Of a DNA stretch of 64,000 bases, positions 49,901 through 62,277 are shown piece by piece. The stretch comes from Casuarina equisetifolia (taxonomy: Eukaryota > Streptophyta > Magnoliopsida > Fagales > Casuarinaceae): positions 16,023,884 through 16,087,883 of the forward strand of contig CM052356.1 in the NCBI GenBank assembly GCA_028551475.1, written 5' to 3'. The position numbers and the translations under genes were made by a program. Within the stretch, counting starts at the first letter, position 1. Each line of letters begins with the position of its first letter. The notes below the pieces were generated by a model. The model searched no databases. It saw only the letters and a program-made list of their open reading frames with translations, and was not told where the DNA came from.

Positions 49901-52282
49901 AGAATAAACTTAAAGTCTACCAAAACTTATGAACAGTAATAAAAAGTAACCCACACTTTATAAGTCACAAATGTTTAAGTCTTTATTTCAATGTAGGACT
50001 GGCTCTCTCTTATCATGGGTAATGAGATTTTCTAGCTCAGAATTCAGTTTGTATCCTATTTCGTTATACTTCATTCATTTGATATGACATTATGATGAAT
50101 TTTCTCAAATTGCGTCCTCCACTATATATTGTGAGGCTTGTTGAATCGCCAACGCAACTGTTTGAACAATCCTAAAAGGGCCCCCCATTCTGATGCCTCT
50201 TCTTTTCTGGCGCCTTATTCTCTATACCCAATCCGTAGAAAACCCAGTGTTTTCTTCCTTTGAAAACTGCAATTCGGTGGACCAAATTGGCAAATCCGAA
50301 CCTAACCTTTTGTTCTACGCGTGATGCAATTGGCATGAGCAACGCACGTCGGACCTTTGACACAATTCTTGAACCAAGTAGTAATATTCTTTGAAATATC
50401 GTGATCGCAGTAGCTCGGATACTTCCATTGCCCACTAAATTTCTCGGCATGTGCGACAGCATTTTCAGCGTCCAACTTGGGTGAAGAAGGACACTAAATT
50501 TCAAACTTTGAATTAAGGACGCCGTTTGAAATACAAAAGGACGTTAATAGAAAACTTATGGTCTTGAATCTATTTTTCGATGAGATTAAACTTTTTAACA
50601 TTAACGCCCTTCCACCCATATATAAATATCTTATAAGAAATGTTTTTCAATACTCACAAGGAAAAGATGTGTTAAAATGGACTTGGGCTACGTTGTTTGT
50701 GTTGGGTGTTGGGGGTTGGGGCTTGGGGGCTTGGGGTTGGAGAAGAAAATAAGCCATAGGCTTGAGAAAAAATGTGGTAGTACATTTGCCAATTTTGCAT
50801 TGCTAAAGTGCGAGTATGTGTACTATTGTTGGTTAAATATGGGTGTCTTTCCATTTTACGAACTAATTTTTGGGGTGCAAATAGATAGTTTAATTTAGTA
50901 TCAAAGATAAAATTTTTCTCTTAATACCTTTATGGATAGAGGTAAATTTGAAATTTATAAAGAAAATAACACAATAAAAAGTAATGATTTGTATTGGACC
51001 ATGATAATAAGAAGGTGTATTCTATTGTAGATATTCAATCTTACAATACTAAAATATATATGTCTCATTAAATATGAGTATATTCATTTATTTCATAGAC
51101 TAATTTTTTAAGATGAGAAAAAGCTTTTAATTGAAGTTTTTCCTAAAGTTCTTCGTTAGGAGTAGGTAGTGGTTTTCCCTTTCTAAAGAACCTTGACTAT
51201 GTATCCATAGAATTGACTTTTTCTTGCTACTAACCTACAAGAACTTCTCAACAAGTTCGTCCTTGCAGCGGGCGTTGTCAAGTAACTGCAGGCTGCAACT
51301 AAACCAAGTCTTCCGGGCACTGCATTCACCAGGAGACAAATATCCGGCTGGTTTGACATCCTAGGTAGAAATACTGATGACAGAATCTCGTCAAATCTCG
51401 ACTCTGCTGACCATAACAAAGGTAGGGAAATCCCGCCCACGTCCTGATAAAGTTTTTACTGTGCCTTTGAACGAGAGATATCAAAAAGGATCAAAGATTA
51501 GGACCAGGCAGATCATGTTAAAACCGCCGTTGAAACCTTCTCATTAGCGGCTGCGATCACCTGGCTAACTTGTGGCCAGACAGTGGTTGGTGTTGTGGAT
51601 AGAATCAAACTATATAGGACAAGTAGAGCAGCCCGGTACTCGGTACTAAAGGTTAAAAACCTCCTGTTGTACTCGAAGCGCGGCTCCCTAGAGGCGTTGG
51701 ATTGTATCTTAAAATGCAAATAGTAAGTAAGAAAAGCTCATTAAGATAAAGCATGAGGGCTACACTTACATAATTTATATAAGACACATATCCCTAACGC
51801 TCATCTTAATGTATAAGCTAATATAGGCATTGTAAAGTCTCATCCCAAAACCAATTTATAATAAGTGGGTAAATGTTATGGTTAAAATTCATACAATCAA
51901 TATGGGACAACCATATATTTAACACCCCTCTTTATGTGCAGGCAAATACAAGTATTGTAACACAAATAAATAGAAGTCCAGGACTATGGCCCAATGTAGA
52001 AAAACCCACATGGTTTCTATACTATGCAAAGGCCTATCCCAAAACCATTTTGCAATAAAGGAAAAAATATTATCAAATATAAAAAAACATGGGGCTTACG
52101 GTTTTACAAATGATGTTAAAAATAATATATATTTTCATTGCTAATACTTTAATATGATTTTTTTTTCTTATATGTTCATTTGTATCATAACAAGCAGTTT
52201 TAAAGGAGAAAATTGAGTCATTTTACTAGTTTGTGTTTCATATTTAATTTTTTAACATGACTTTAGAATTAAGTTTTAGTGG

Positions 52283-52620
52283 GATCGATATCTATTAGTG
52301 AACCAATCTCACATCAGTAAGACATCTGGGTGAACTGTACCTTATTAATATGCGTTAGCCTCTCTAAGATTGCCTTGTTCAAGGTTTTCTTATGGACCTA
52401 CATTCCTAACATGGTATCAGAGCTTTGGGTCTTGCCAACCTTGATGTGATTTTTTTTTTTTTCTTCTAGACTTGGTCCCCCTCCCACCAGGAAAGCCCAA
52501 CTTGTGAGCCTGTTGGGGAGTGTTAGTGAACCAGTCCCACATCGGTTCAAATTGGTACTTGGATTAATGTTAAAAGGGGAACCATAGGCAACACATGCGG
52601 CTCATCCAACTCACAGCCTT
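52283..52620 (+). mobile_element. Probable TRIM / miniature LTR retroelement remnant
   Basis: TGGTATCAGAGC at 52412-52423 matches the standard plant LTR-element primer-binding site for initiator tRNA-Met. It is preceded by an LTR-like stretch containing TTAGTGAACCAATCTCACAT and followed ~90 bases later by TGTTGGGGAGTGTTAGTG (52511) and AACCAGTCCCACATCGG. These two flanks resemble each other. Such a short internal region without coding sequence fits a terminal-repeat retrotransposon in miniature. The LTR borders and target-site duplication were not resolved. Confidence 0.55.
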
Positions 52621-53255
52621 CGTCAGTTTCATTTAATTTTTACATTCAATTTTTGAATTTTAAAATTTGATTTTTAAGTTTGATTTTTGTAAATTGTTAT
52701 CATTTGATTTTTGAATTCATTAACAATTTTATATAAATATAGAAGAGATGTAGAGATTAATTTAAGGAAGAAATCAATAAAGTCATATTTTATTATAGGT
52801 GCCTTTTCTTCTGGTTTTCATTTCTCTATTTTTTCAATTTTGTTTCGGGTGAGTTCCATTTCTAGTGGGGTCCTACTTTTAACTGGTAAGCTCATGACTT
52901 CTTCAATTGCTATTTGGCGGCTGACTACTTCATTTTCCTCGCATTCTTCTTGTTTTTTCTGGTTGGTAGAAGGAGCTTTCTACTGTCGCGTGCACCTGAC
53001 TCTGCTCATTGTTTATATTGTTTAATCCATCAAACTTGCCGTCTGAAGAACGTACTTGTACCACTTCAAACGACATTTTCAAGTATCTGTCTTTGTGTTA
53101 CAGACGCTTTCCTAATTACAAATGAAAATGCCGCTCAAGTTTGCCATTTCTTGTTGAACTAGTCAAGAAAGATCCTGACAGTGCCACAAAACAACGCATA
53201 TAAGAGTCCTCGTAAGAGCCCATTTTCCATAATGCTCTAGTTACTAAGTTCTGCC
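52621..53255 (+). promoter_or_regulatory. Upstream region of the NIP aquaporin gene
   Basis: AT-rich sequence between the retroelement remnant and the aquaporin start. A TATA-like GCATATAAGA at ~53196-53205 lies about 55 bases before the ATG. The plus-strand frame at 52711-53025 shows no domain. Confidence 0.4.
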
Positions 53256-54905
53256 ATGTCTAATTCATCTTCAGTTACAGTTGACGTCTCCCCTAACTTT
53301 GAGCGACCTAGTAGGAACTCAACTATGGAGGAAGCTGAGGTCCGTCGTCCCCGAGTATTTTTAGTCAGCACTTCTTGTTTCCAAAAGGTGAGCTCGGAAG
53401 ATATTGCATCTGATTAGAGATGATACATAATTTAAGAAATTTACGTGGTTTAGAACAAATTTTACTTGAGCTTGACATGCAAAAGTGCGGTTTTTACTAA
53501 CCAAGGTTTTCTCTTTTCTCTGCCATGCTTATGTGACCAGATTCTTGCAGAGCTTTTGGGGACATACATTCTTATATTTGCCGGTTGTGGAGCCGCTCTT
53601 GTGAACAAAATACAAACCCTTACCATCGTGGGTATAGCAATTGTCTGGGGTGTAGTTTTAACGGCGATTATATATTCTCTTGGACATGTCTCTGGTGCTC
53701 ATTTTAATCCCGCCGTCACCATTGCCTTCGCTGCTACCTCCAGATTTCCATGGAAACATGTAAGACACCGTTGGATCCTCTTAAAGCAGGGAGGCCATCC
53801 TAATCGACTTTTAGATATAAATGAGTTTTCTAATATAATATACATGGAACAGACAATTTGAAACATATTATTTTATCCATAAATTAATATCAACTAAAAG
53901 TTGCCTGTTGGTCTTTTGTAGGTGCCTATGTATGTCATCTCACAGTTGTTGGGGGCAGGATTTGCAAGCCTAACGCTCAAAGCATTGTTCAGTGAGCAGG
54001 AGGACGTTCGGGCAACAATGACCCAGTACTCAGATGCAACCTCTGATCTTGAAGCTGTCATATGGGAATTCATAATTACATTTATTCTGATGTTCAACAT
54101 TTGTGGTGCTGCTTCTGATCATAGAGCGGTACGGTGATCCACTTTGCTGCAATGGCTTTAGCATCTGTTTCTTTCAGAACTTATTTACTCTTTAATTACC
54201 AACTTAAACTACAGAGACCCAAGAGAAACCTGAAACTAGTTGTTTTGGGAGCAGTTGGAACATGCAAGAGTAGTTCTTTGCTTTCTTTTTCTCATGCCTT
54301 GAAAAGGTTCTCTGTTTATGAGCTTTATGTTGTTGGATAAAGGTGTTAACTCAATCTTTGCTGATTAATACAGAGCAAAGATCTCGCCGGAGTTGCAATA
54401 GGCGCTACACTTCTGTTCAATGTGATGATTGCAGGGTAAATCATTATCTTTCTTTTTTAATCCACTTTTTAACATGATATTAAAATTCATGGACTAGATT
54501 CTTATGTTTAGATTTGATCACTCTTTGACTCAAGGCGAAAGAGTAGGTTAGAAATAATCACTGTTTCATATTTTTAGCATTTTAAAATGTTTTAAAACAA
54601 TCCTTATTATGTTTATATTTCTCATTCTCTTAAGAGGAGAAATTGAGTGATTTTTATGAAGCGTTAACATGCTTTGTATGTTTTGCAGGCCAATCACAGG
54701 AGCTTCTATGAATCCTGCAAGGAGTATAGGTCCCGCCATGGTCTCCAACGACTATAAGAATCTTTGGGTGTTTGTTGTGGCCCCTGTTCTTGGAGCCCTG
54801 GCTGCTGCTTTGGTGTATCAATTTCTCCGGGTTCCTGACCCAGCCATAAAAGCTGAGAAGCCCAGGATCATGGACAACCATCTTTATTCAGCTGGCGATC
54901 CTTAG
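53256..54905 (+). CDS. NIP subgroup I aquaporin (nodulin-26-like intrinsic protein)
   Basis: Five exons: 53256-53387, 53541-53759, 53922-54128, 54374-54435 and 54689-54905 (837 bp, 278 residues), all GT-AG. The protein starts [20 protein letters not shown]. Both half-helix motifs are intact: GAHFNPAVT (NPA at 100-102) and GASMNPARS (NPA at 215-217). The inferred aromatic/arginine filter is Trp80, Val203, Ala212 and Arg218, the W-V-A-R signature of NIP subgroup I, whose members carry water, glycerol and small uncharged solutes and in some cases arsenite or lactic acid. Six membrane helices are evident, for example [19 protein letters not shown] and [18 protein letters not shown]. The exon layout is the usual NIP one. 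The exact paralogue (NIP1 or NIP4 type) is not decided. Confidence 0.92.
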
Positions 54906-56238
54906 AGGCACATCTGCTCGACGAGAAAGAAGCACATTATGAGAGTCAGAACTCCAGTAGACTATGACAAAGCGCCCTAGCCAATTTAGAAAGATGAATG
55001 TACTTAGTAGTTGAATCAGGAAACGTGGAAGGCTTAATATAATATGCTTCCTTACTTAAGGAGGCTTGTTGATTATATTAAAGAGTTTATTTGTTATGTG
55101 AAATTAACTAGTAGAGAAGAGGGTCAATTTTTTATGATCTTCGAGTGTTAGCATCAAACCAAAAATTAAATATGATGATCATAGCTCATATCATATTTCT
55201 TGAAAATGACTTAATAGCACCCACGGGTTTGCTTAAGACTCACTACACCTACACTTGGCATACACCAACTAATCTTTTATTAAGAAAAAAATATTATGAT
55301 AAGATTTTGAATAATATGATTTTAGTGTACTCATTTATTTTGAATGTGAAAAAAAATAATTCTTTAAGAAACCAAATTTACAAATGAAAAAATACATACT
55401 TGAACTTGAATCTAACTCTTAACACAATGTTAAAATATTCATTTTATTTACAAAACCAATTTGTTAGAAAGGATCAATCCTTCAACTCATATACACCCTT
55501 TTCAACATATCATCCTTTACATATGTACCACTTTCCTTTTTAATATCTCATCAATTCAACTGATTAAAAGACACACAATAAAAAGGGGACGTTTCCTTCT
55601 TGAAACTAGCTTATAAGAAGGAGAACACATTTTGTCTTGAAAAGGATCTTATTCTCAACAAGCACTTTTGTAATTATCATGAATTGTGGTATATTAAGAG
55701 GTTTATTAATGTGCACATTGTGTTTGTAATTAGAGTGAAAGGAACCAATATGAAGTTCTTCCCCAAATACTTCATAGCAACTCTCTATTTTCCATGTACT
55801 CTAGCCCGTTGCAGCCTAGTTTAATTTAATTGTGCCTCGTGAAGTTAAAGCAGTCATCCATGCTTAAAAGGAGAAGAAAAATGTGCACATCATAACGTAA
55901 ATTGGGATAATTATATCAGCCTAATTGATAGGATGAGGAAGCATAAACATGATTTATTCGATAACTATACATCCCTATTATGACTCTCTCTCCTCTTACA
56001 ACTATACAGCATAGCTACATTTATGGTACTACAAGAAAGGAAAGAGTCCAGCAGATGAGCTGCCGTATCAATAAATCTTAGACCATGAAGGCCAGCAGCT
56101 CATCAGATCAAACGGGTGAAAAGAGAAGGTGGTGTAATATGTATTTGTAATGCTGGTGCACTCTCTCCCTTTGGACCATAAGAGTTCACGATACTAATCT
56201 CCACCTCTGTCCTACTTGACTTCTTCTGTGTACATGTC
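54906..56238. other. Convergent region between NIP and CRY1
   Basis: It contains the NIP 3' untranslated region and CRY1 3' sequence. One copy of a ~120-bp repeat lies at 55591-55711; its partner is at 56358-56475. No gene is recognised. Confidence 0.5.
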
Positions 56239-56475
56239 CTACCTGTTGAGAAAAGAAAATCCAAGACAACTATGAGGAATATTTATACAGCAAGAATGAG
56301 AAACAACTAAGAAAAAAAATTGATATAATAGCTCAACAAAACATGTAAGAAGGGCATGTTTCCTTCTTGAGACCAGCTTGTAAGAAGGGAAACACATTTT
56401 GTTTTGAAAAGGATCTTATTCTCAATAAGCACTCTTCTATTAGCATGGATTGCTGTATATTAACAGGTTTATTAT
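55591..56475. repeat. Dispersed direct repeat pair, ~120 bp (55591-55711 and 56358-56475)
   Basis: Both copies start GTTTCCTTCTTGA and share AAAAGGATCTTATTCTCAA and a GTATATTAA..GGTTTATTA end, with ~80-85% apparent identity by eye. A shorter, more decayed third copy may lie near 56668-56730 (GGTTTGTAAGGAGGGAGC). Confidence 0.8.
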
Positions 56476-59400
56476 CCAACCAAAAAAAAATTGACTTGAG
56501 AGTTGAAGAAACCCATTATAATAAACAGAGAAATTACAATATATTTCTTAACAATGTGATATTCATTATCCACATCTTCATAATAGAGGTAACATATCTT
56601 CTCCTAAACCACTTTGAGCTGTGATGCCTTCTTGAGTTGAAGCTTTGATATGGTATAAAAAAGCCTTTTTTTTAAAGCTGGTTTGTAAGGAGGGAGCGTA
56701 TACTTCATTTTAAGGAAGATTTCCAAATAGGATTTAAACATGGGACAATTTTCATCATTAACAAAATATATCTTGGTAGCAATTTTTCAGTTTATTAGGA
56801 AGATGAACTTGCAGATAAAGTTGTTTTAAATACGAAAACCAAAGGCACAAACTGTTTATTGCTTTCATCTTCAAAATGAAAATGAACATGTATTCATTAT
56901 ACCAATGCTTCAAGAGTTCTTACCCAGTTTGAGACAGCCGCGTGCAATTTAGTATTTGGTGGGACTGAGGATGCCTCTGCAAGTACGATGAACTACTTGC
57001 AATGCCGTTTTCATCACCCACAAACTGTTCTGAGTAACTGGAAGGCGAAGGCGACCAAACGGGAACTACCCCTCCATCCCTCTCTCTCCTACTACTACAA
57101 GAAGATTCTGCTGTAGAATCTTCAGCAGCATTCCGCAGCACTACTGAACCATTAAGCTGTGGCAGATTGTTGGTGCGAACGGTCTGAACAACATCGTGGT
57201 TTATTGTGTTCGTTGCTGCTTCTTGATTTACGTTCACATTCATGGGCACTTCAGCTCTGCCATCCCCTCCAGAATTCCGAACGTCTGAAGAAGGTTCCTC
57301 CTCTTCCACTCTCACCAAAGAAGAGGTCATGCTTGGGACCATCTGGTCCTCATAGCGGCGAATTGTAGCAGAGGGGATGTTCCTCGGTGGTTCATGATTT
57401 TCCTCCATTTGTATATCTTGAGGAAAGGCGATTGGGGTAGATTCTGAGGAGTCCCCAAGCCCTTCCTCAGTTCCATTTTCAATTGCAGCCCTTGAAGCTA
57501 CTTCTAGCTGCCACATCTCTGATAGTGCCTCTTGCAACCTGGCTTTTGCCGCATCTATCTCTACAATTGGAAGAGGGTAGTTTGAGCCCAACTCAATCCC
57601 AGCAGCTTGAAGTACAGACTCTGGTGCATTCCATGGATGATGTATCCATTCAGTTGGCAGCCTGGCAAGTTCAGGAAGCCAACGCCGTACATATTCCCCA
57701 TGTGGATCGAACTTGTAGCCCTGAAACTGTAATTACATAACAACTCAGATGAAACTTTGCTCTACTAAGAAGTTCTGAGGCTGGTAGGGATGCATAAATT
57801 AAACATCAATATATATAAAAGCAGTCTCAGGGCTTTACAGAGAAAAGAGATGAATTTAAAACTAGATAGATGTGAAATCTTTTCAGTAAATCAAACTTTG
57901 ACCAAGATTTACACACTGTGTAACTGGTTATTCCCGTAGACAAATTCAATTCATGAAGCCCCAGAAACTTAGTAGAGGAAAGTAAAAACAACAGCATCAA
58001 ATGCAGCTCCCAGAATCAGAATGCAAACCACTAGAGCATACTCCTGGAGCATGGTGAAATGCTTTGACACTTACCGACTAGGGAGTATGCAAAGTTCTTG
58101 AGGCAAAAAGCACCAGTAACTTTAATTAATAAGGGCATAAGTCTGAATTTGCTTTACTGGGCATATCAGTATGCTATGCTATGTCAGTCCTCCTGGGACT
58201 CATCATAGTTGCTAATCATAACACAGAAGAGGATTTTGGGCACGAACATGTCTGCTGCACTTCTCTAACGCATCCTTTCAGACGGTCAGGGGCAGAGAGT
58301 AACAAAAGTTCAGTAGGACTCAACTTAGTGTCAAAATGTTTTAAGTGTAAACAATAAACGGCCCAGCTCAAAAGATGTGTTGAAGGTCAAGAAGAGTGCA
58401 AAGGTGATCAGAATGGTTAAGTACATCGATGAGCACCTGTGGATTATCTATGCGATCAAATTCACGGCCATCAGGGAGAGTGCCAGATATGTACTGCCAA
58501 CCAAGAGCATCACTTTCAAGATCTGCATCTAAGAGTGTGTCCCAGAAATACTTCATCCCCCATCTCCATGGAAGTTGCAGAACCTTCACAAAGAAACTAG
58601 AAACCACCACTCGTATCCTATCATGAAGCCAGCCAGTGGCCCACAACTCTCTCATGCCAGCATCCACCAACGGATAACCAGTTCTACCTTGTCTCCATGC
58701 CTTAAAATAGCCTTCCTTCACAATCCAAGGGAAGTACTTAAGATGCCCAAGAAGAGGCCTTTCATGACTGTAAGGATGGTTAAAACTCATGTATCTTGAA
58801 TATTCTCTTAGACCAATAGACTTCAGAAACAGGTTGACACTCTCTTCACCAGCCTTGTTTCCTTCATTGGCCCATAGAACCTGCTTTATGCGGACAAGAT
58901 GAAACACTTTTCTGACACTCACCTCTCCAAAATGCAGGTGGGGAGAAAGAAATGAGGTTGTAGCACTATCAGCTTTCCTGCGATTTTTAGAATACTCTAT
59001 TAATGGTCCATTAATGAATATAGTTAGAGCTTTATCAGCATTGCTCCATCCAGGTGACCATGCTCGAGCCAGAAGTGCATTGCTTCCCTTCTCTAATTCA
59101 TCTTCAAATACTAATGGATCCGATGGGCACCTTGATACATCACCTGTGAAGTGCAAGCGATGTCACAAAAAAGTATGAGTTAATTGCAAGACTTGGGACA
59201 TGGAAAGAAAATACACTTTGGATGTCGATTTCTTCAAGCAGTTTAAAGTTCCATTTAACTCTGATGGATCAAGAACAGATAATTATCTTAGAAATCCAAA
59301 GAAATTGGAGATTCCTTCCTGTCAGTGGTTTTGCTCTCTACCCATTCCTACTCTTCCAATAAGTAAGCGATGTCACAAAAAAGCATGAGTTAGCTGCAAG

Positions 59401-62277
59401 ACTTTGGGAAATGGAAAGAAAATACACTTTGGATGTCGATTACTTCATCAGTTTAAAGAGAGTACATTCTATTTAACTCTCTGATGGATCAAGAACAGAT
59501 AATTATCTTAGAAATCCAAAGAAATTGGAGATTTCTTCCTTTCCTTGGTTTTGCTCTTTACCCATCCCTACTCTTCCAACAAGCTAATCACACAGGACTA
59601 CATATATTCTCAATCGAAGTCATCTTTCACTAGGCTTTGAATAGCTGTCATCTTAGCGACCATGGGGGAGTTTCTACAGGCTGAGATTTAATGTCCACAG
59701 AAGATTCTACAGGCTAAGCTGCTCTAGAAACTAAAAGAGATAAAAATCACCAAGAATCTAAAACGCTAGCTGGATGGGTTTGCATAATCACAGATGGCTT
59801 CATCTCAATTAGATTTTGATGGATAAAGAGTAAAAGATATAGAAGTTTGTGCAGAAACTTGATAAATCCCAAAAGTTACATAGATGCAAGAGAAAAAATG
59901 AAAGAACCGGAAGAGCATCTGACGTTCATGGATTTTTCTTTTTCATTTCTTGGGTAAAATATATGGTTCAGCCAAATGAACTTGTTCTAAGCTTGCAGGC
60001 TATGCATTTCTTAACATGACAGTGTTCATAAAGATTTGGTATTGGAAACACTAAACTAATACCTTCAATGATCTATAATAACCCGTCGCAGTTATTGAGG
60101 GTTTCGGTTTCTCTAGGGACATACTTAAGTGAGATGAAATTTTTCTTCCTGAAGGAGGATTATATTGCCGAATCACATTCAAAATAAAAATTGAATATTT
60201 ACTCCCTCGATTTTCTTCAATATCTGATAGAACTCTCCTGATTGTACAGAATTCTTAGACTCTTTTGATCCTCCATAATTTTGAAAAGTTTGGGAAATTG
60301 AATATTTTGAAAAACCTTAAATTTTGGTCCGAAAGAAAAAAGAAGTAAGCATTTTTTTTCCCCCAACTAGAATGTTTACATGGCTAACTCTAGGTTAAAG
60401 TTGGTATCTGGAATAGTGATCAACTATGTTTAACTTCTTCTTCTTCTTCTTTTTTAAAGGCAAAATGGGTTCAAAGAGTGAGGGTTGAACCTAAAAGTTC
60501 ATAAGCAAAAGAGGGCTTAGACTACTAGTAGCTCTACTAGGCTATTAGCTTGACAACATAATTTTTTTTTTCCTTACACTTTGTCATTAACCAATGATAT
60601 TTTCTTTTTTTTGGCACACTGTCATCAGCTCAGCATATTACAATAACTATATTCACTGGCACACAAACAAAAGAAATAGTTACTTCAAAGTATACAAGGT
60701 TTGAAGAAATTTGTATGTTTCAAATTCTAAGCTAGTGTTTTTAAATTTTGGATATTTCACGTAGCACATATTTATGAATGTTAAGAAGGTAACTAAAAAG
60801 ACTTTATTGTGATACTGCGATAGTTCAGAAACTTGTTTAAGATCTTTGAAATGTTAGGAACTAGACTGGAAATCTAGACAAAGTTTAAGAAATAAATTAA
60901 ATATGGGTCCAAAAACTTTGAACACTAGGTTTCTAGAATTCATAAGGTATTCCAAATAGACCACTTTAAATCTTAACCATTGTATAAAAATTCAACATTG
61001 ATCGCCTTAGTACTCACCATATTCTGTTTATTTTGTATCTTTTATACAAATGAGTCAACAAAATAGTAGCTCAATAATTAGTTGTTATCGATCAGGACCT
61101 AAGTCTGAGTTCCATAACTAAACCCCAAAGCCCCCTTTTATCTAAAAAAAATAAAAATACGAAAAAGGAGTTGAATAGTTTAACTTCTAAGATCTCATCA
61201 GTTTGTATTGAGAAAACAAGAACATAGATGAACAATTAGAAGGGACTTGAAAGAAAATGAACCTGAAATTATCCTCTTGGGTGGGAGAAGTGGAGCCTCA
61301 GGATCGTAAGGCATGCTAAGGCATCTTTCCCAAAAGCCGGCGAACGTTGTGAATGAGCGGCCATGGGCGTCTTTAACATCCCACGGTTCGTAGAGCAAGT
61401 CTGCATTGAAGGAACATACAGCGATGCCTTGTGCAGTCAAAAGCTCCTTCGCCCTGTGATCCCTGACCAGCGATAAAGGATCTGAAAAACAGAAATCGAG
61501 CACCCAATATAGAATGTCACAGTGGGTTTGGTTTGCTTGGAGTGCATGATTGGATATTCACAAGTTTAGAATAAGGATAACAAAGGTACCTTGATGTAGA
61601 GTAGAAAAACCTTTTTATATTTTCACTTTGTTAAAGAGACTCTTATTAAGAAAGAAGAATAAGTAACAAAAGAAACTAATTAATTATGCCGATGGAAATT
61701 GCAAACGAACAGAAATAGGTTAAGGCAAACCCGTACTGCTTAAGTGTTGAATACCCAGAAAGAACAGATTTTTGAAACAGAAGCTATTCCAAAAGAGATG
61801 ATTTTGGAAGTAATTAGGAATAAAAGCCACCATCTTTTCAAGCTGAACCAACATGATCCAAAGGCACAAACCAGAATACTGAATCGATTCAAGCTAAGAA
61901 CTATGAACAGACAAGAAGTGAAGAACAGATAAACAGAAGAGAAGAGAAGAGGATGGAAACAGACCATATAAGTGGTTAAAGAAGAGCTGCGTAGCCCCGG
62001 TTAACTTGACAACCTCAAGGAGAGAAGAAACGCTGTCGGTGGATCTCTTGGTGATGAGGGAAGTGCCAAGGCTCCTCAAAGAGGAATCAAGGTGAGCCAA
62101 ACTCTGCTTAAGCCACCACCTGGAGACCCTACCAGGATAGTAGTGGCCTTCTTCCTCAGGCGCCCAGACGAAGACTGCAACGACAGCGCCTGCTCTCACC
62201 CCAGCAGCCAGTGCCGGGTTATCTTCTACTCTCAGATCTCTCCTGAACCACACTATGCTACAACCACCACCTGACAT
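56239..62277 (-). CDS. CRY1: Cryptochrome 1 (blue-light receptor)
   Basis: Coding exons on the minus strand: 61965-62277, 61263-61481, 58437-59143 and 56920-57726 (2046 bp, 681 residues including the stop at 56920). If a terminal intron is removed (donor after 56924, acceptor before 56242), the stop becomes TAG at 56239; the protein is the same either way. The N-terminus MSGGGCSIVWFRRDLRVEDN opens the photolyase-homology region, which carries the FAD pocket (SATTSFLSPHLHFGEVSVRK, REYSRYMSFNHPYSHERPL, WRQGRTGYPLVDAGMRELWA, LLDADLESDALGWQYISG). The C-terminal extension has the DAS elements: DQMVPSM (540-546), acidic VEEEEPSSD and STAES (617-621), plus the VVPVWSP motif (633-639) implicated in COP1 binding. 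It mediates blue-light photomorphogenesis by binding COP1/SPA. CT-rich leader upstream. Confidence 0.95.
59155..59584 (-). repeat. ~210-bp tandem duplication in CRY1 intron 2, next to the exon 3 acceptor
   Basis: Copies start at AAGCGATGTCACAAAAAA (59155 and 59365) and share TGGATGTCGATT, GATGGATCAAGAACAGAT and AATCCAAAGAAATTGGAGAT. The near copy begins only ~11 bases from the exon 3 splice acceptor in transcript sense. Confidence 0.9.
59585..61262 (-). other. Remainder of CRY1 intron 2
   Basis: AT-rich intron sequence with poly-T/A tracts and a short CTT run near 60437. No domain or transposon hallmark was recognised. Confidence 0.6.

Larger units (their letters stand above)
44301..52282. 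other. Long AT-rich intergenic region, no gene recognised
   Basis: No open frame above ~110 codons and no known domain. It contains an ATT microsatellite (47749-47788), a GTT microsatellite (49351-49377) and two GC-richer islands at about 49430-49900 and 51180-51720 that look like decayed mobile-element pieces. It separates the divergent PP2C and aquaporin genes. Confidence 0.55.

Noticed and set aside
56920-57591. Separate 223-residue protein starting at the Met near 57591
   Set aside because: It is the C-terminal extension of CRY1, in frame with the exon beginning at 57726.
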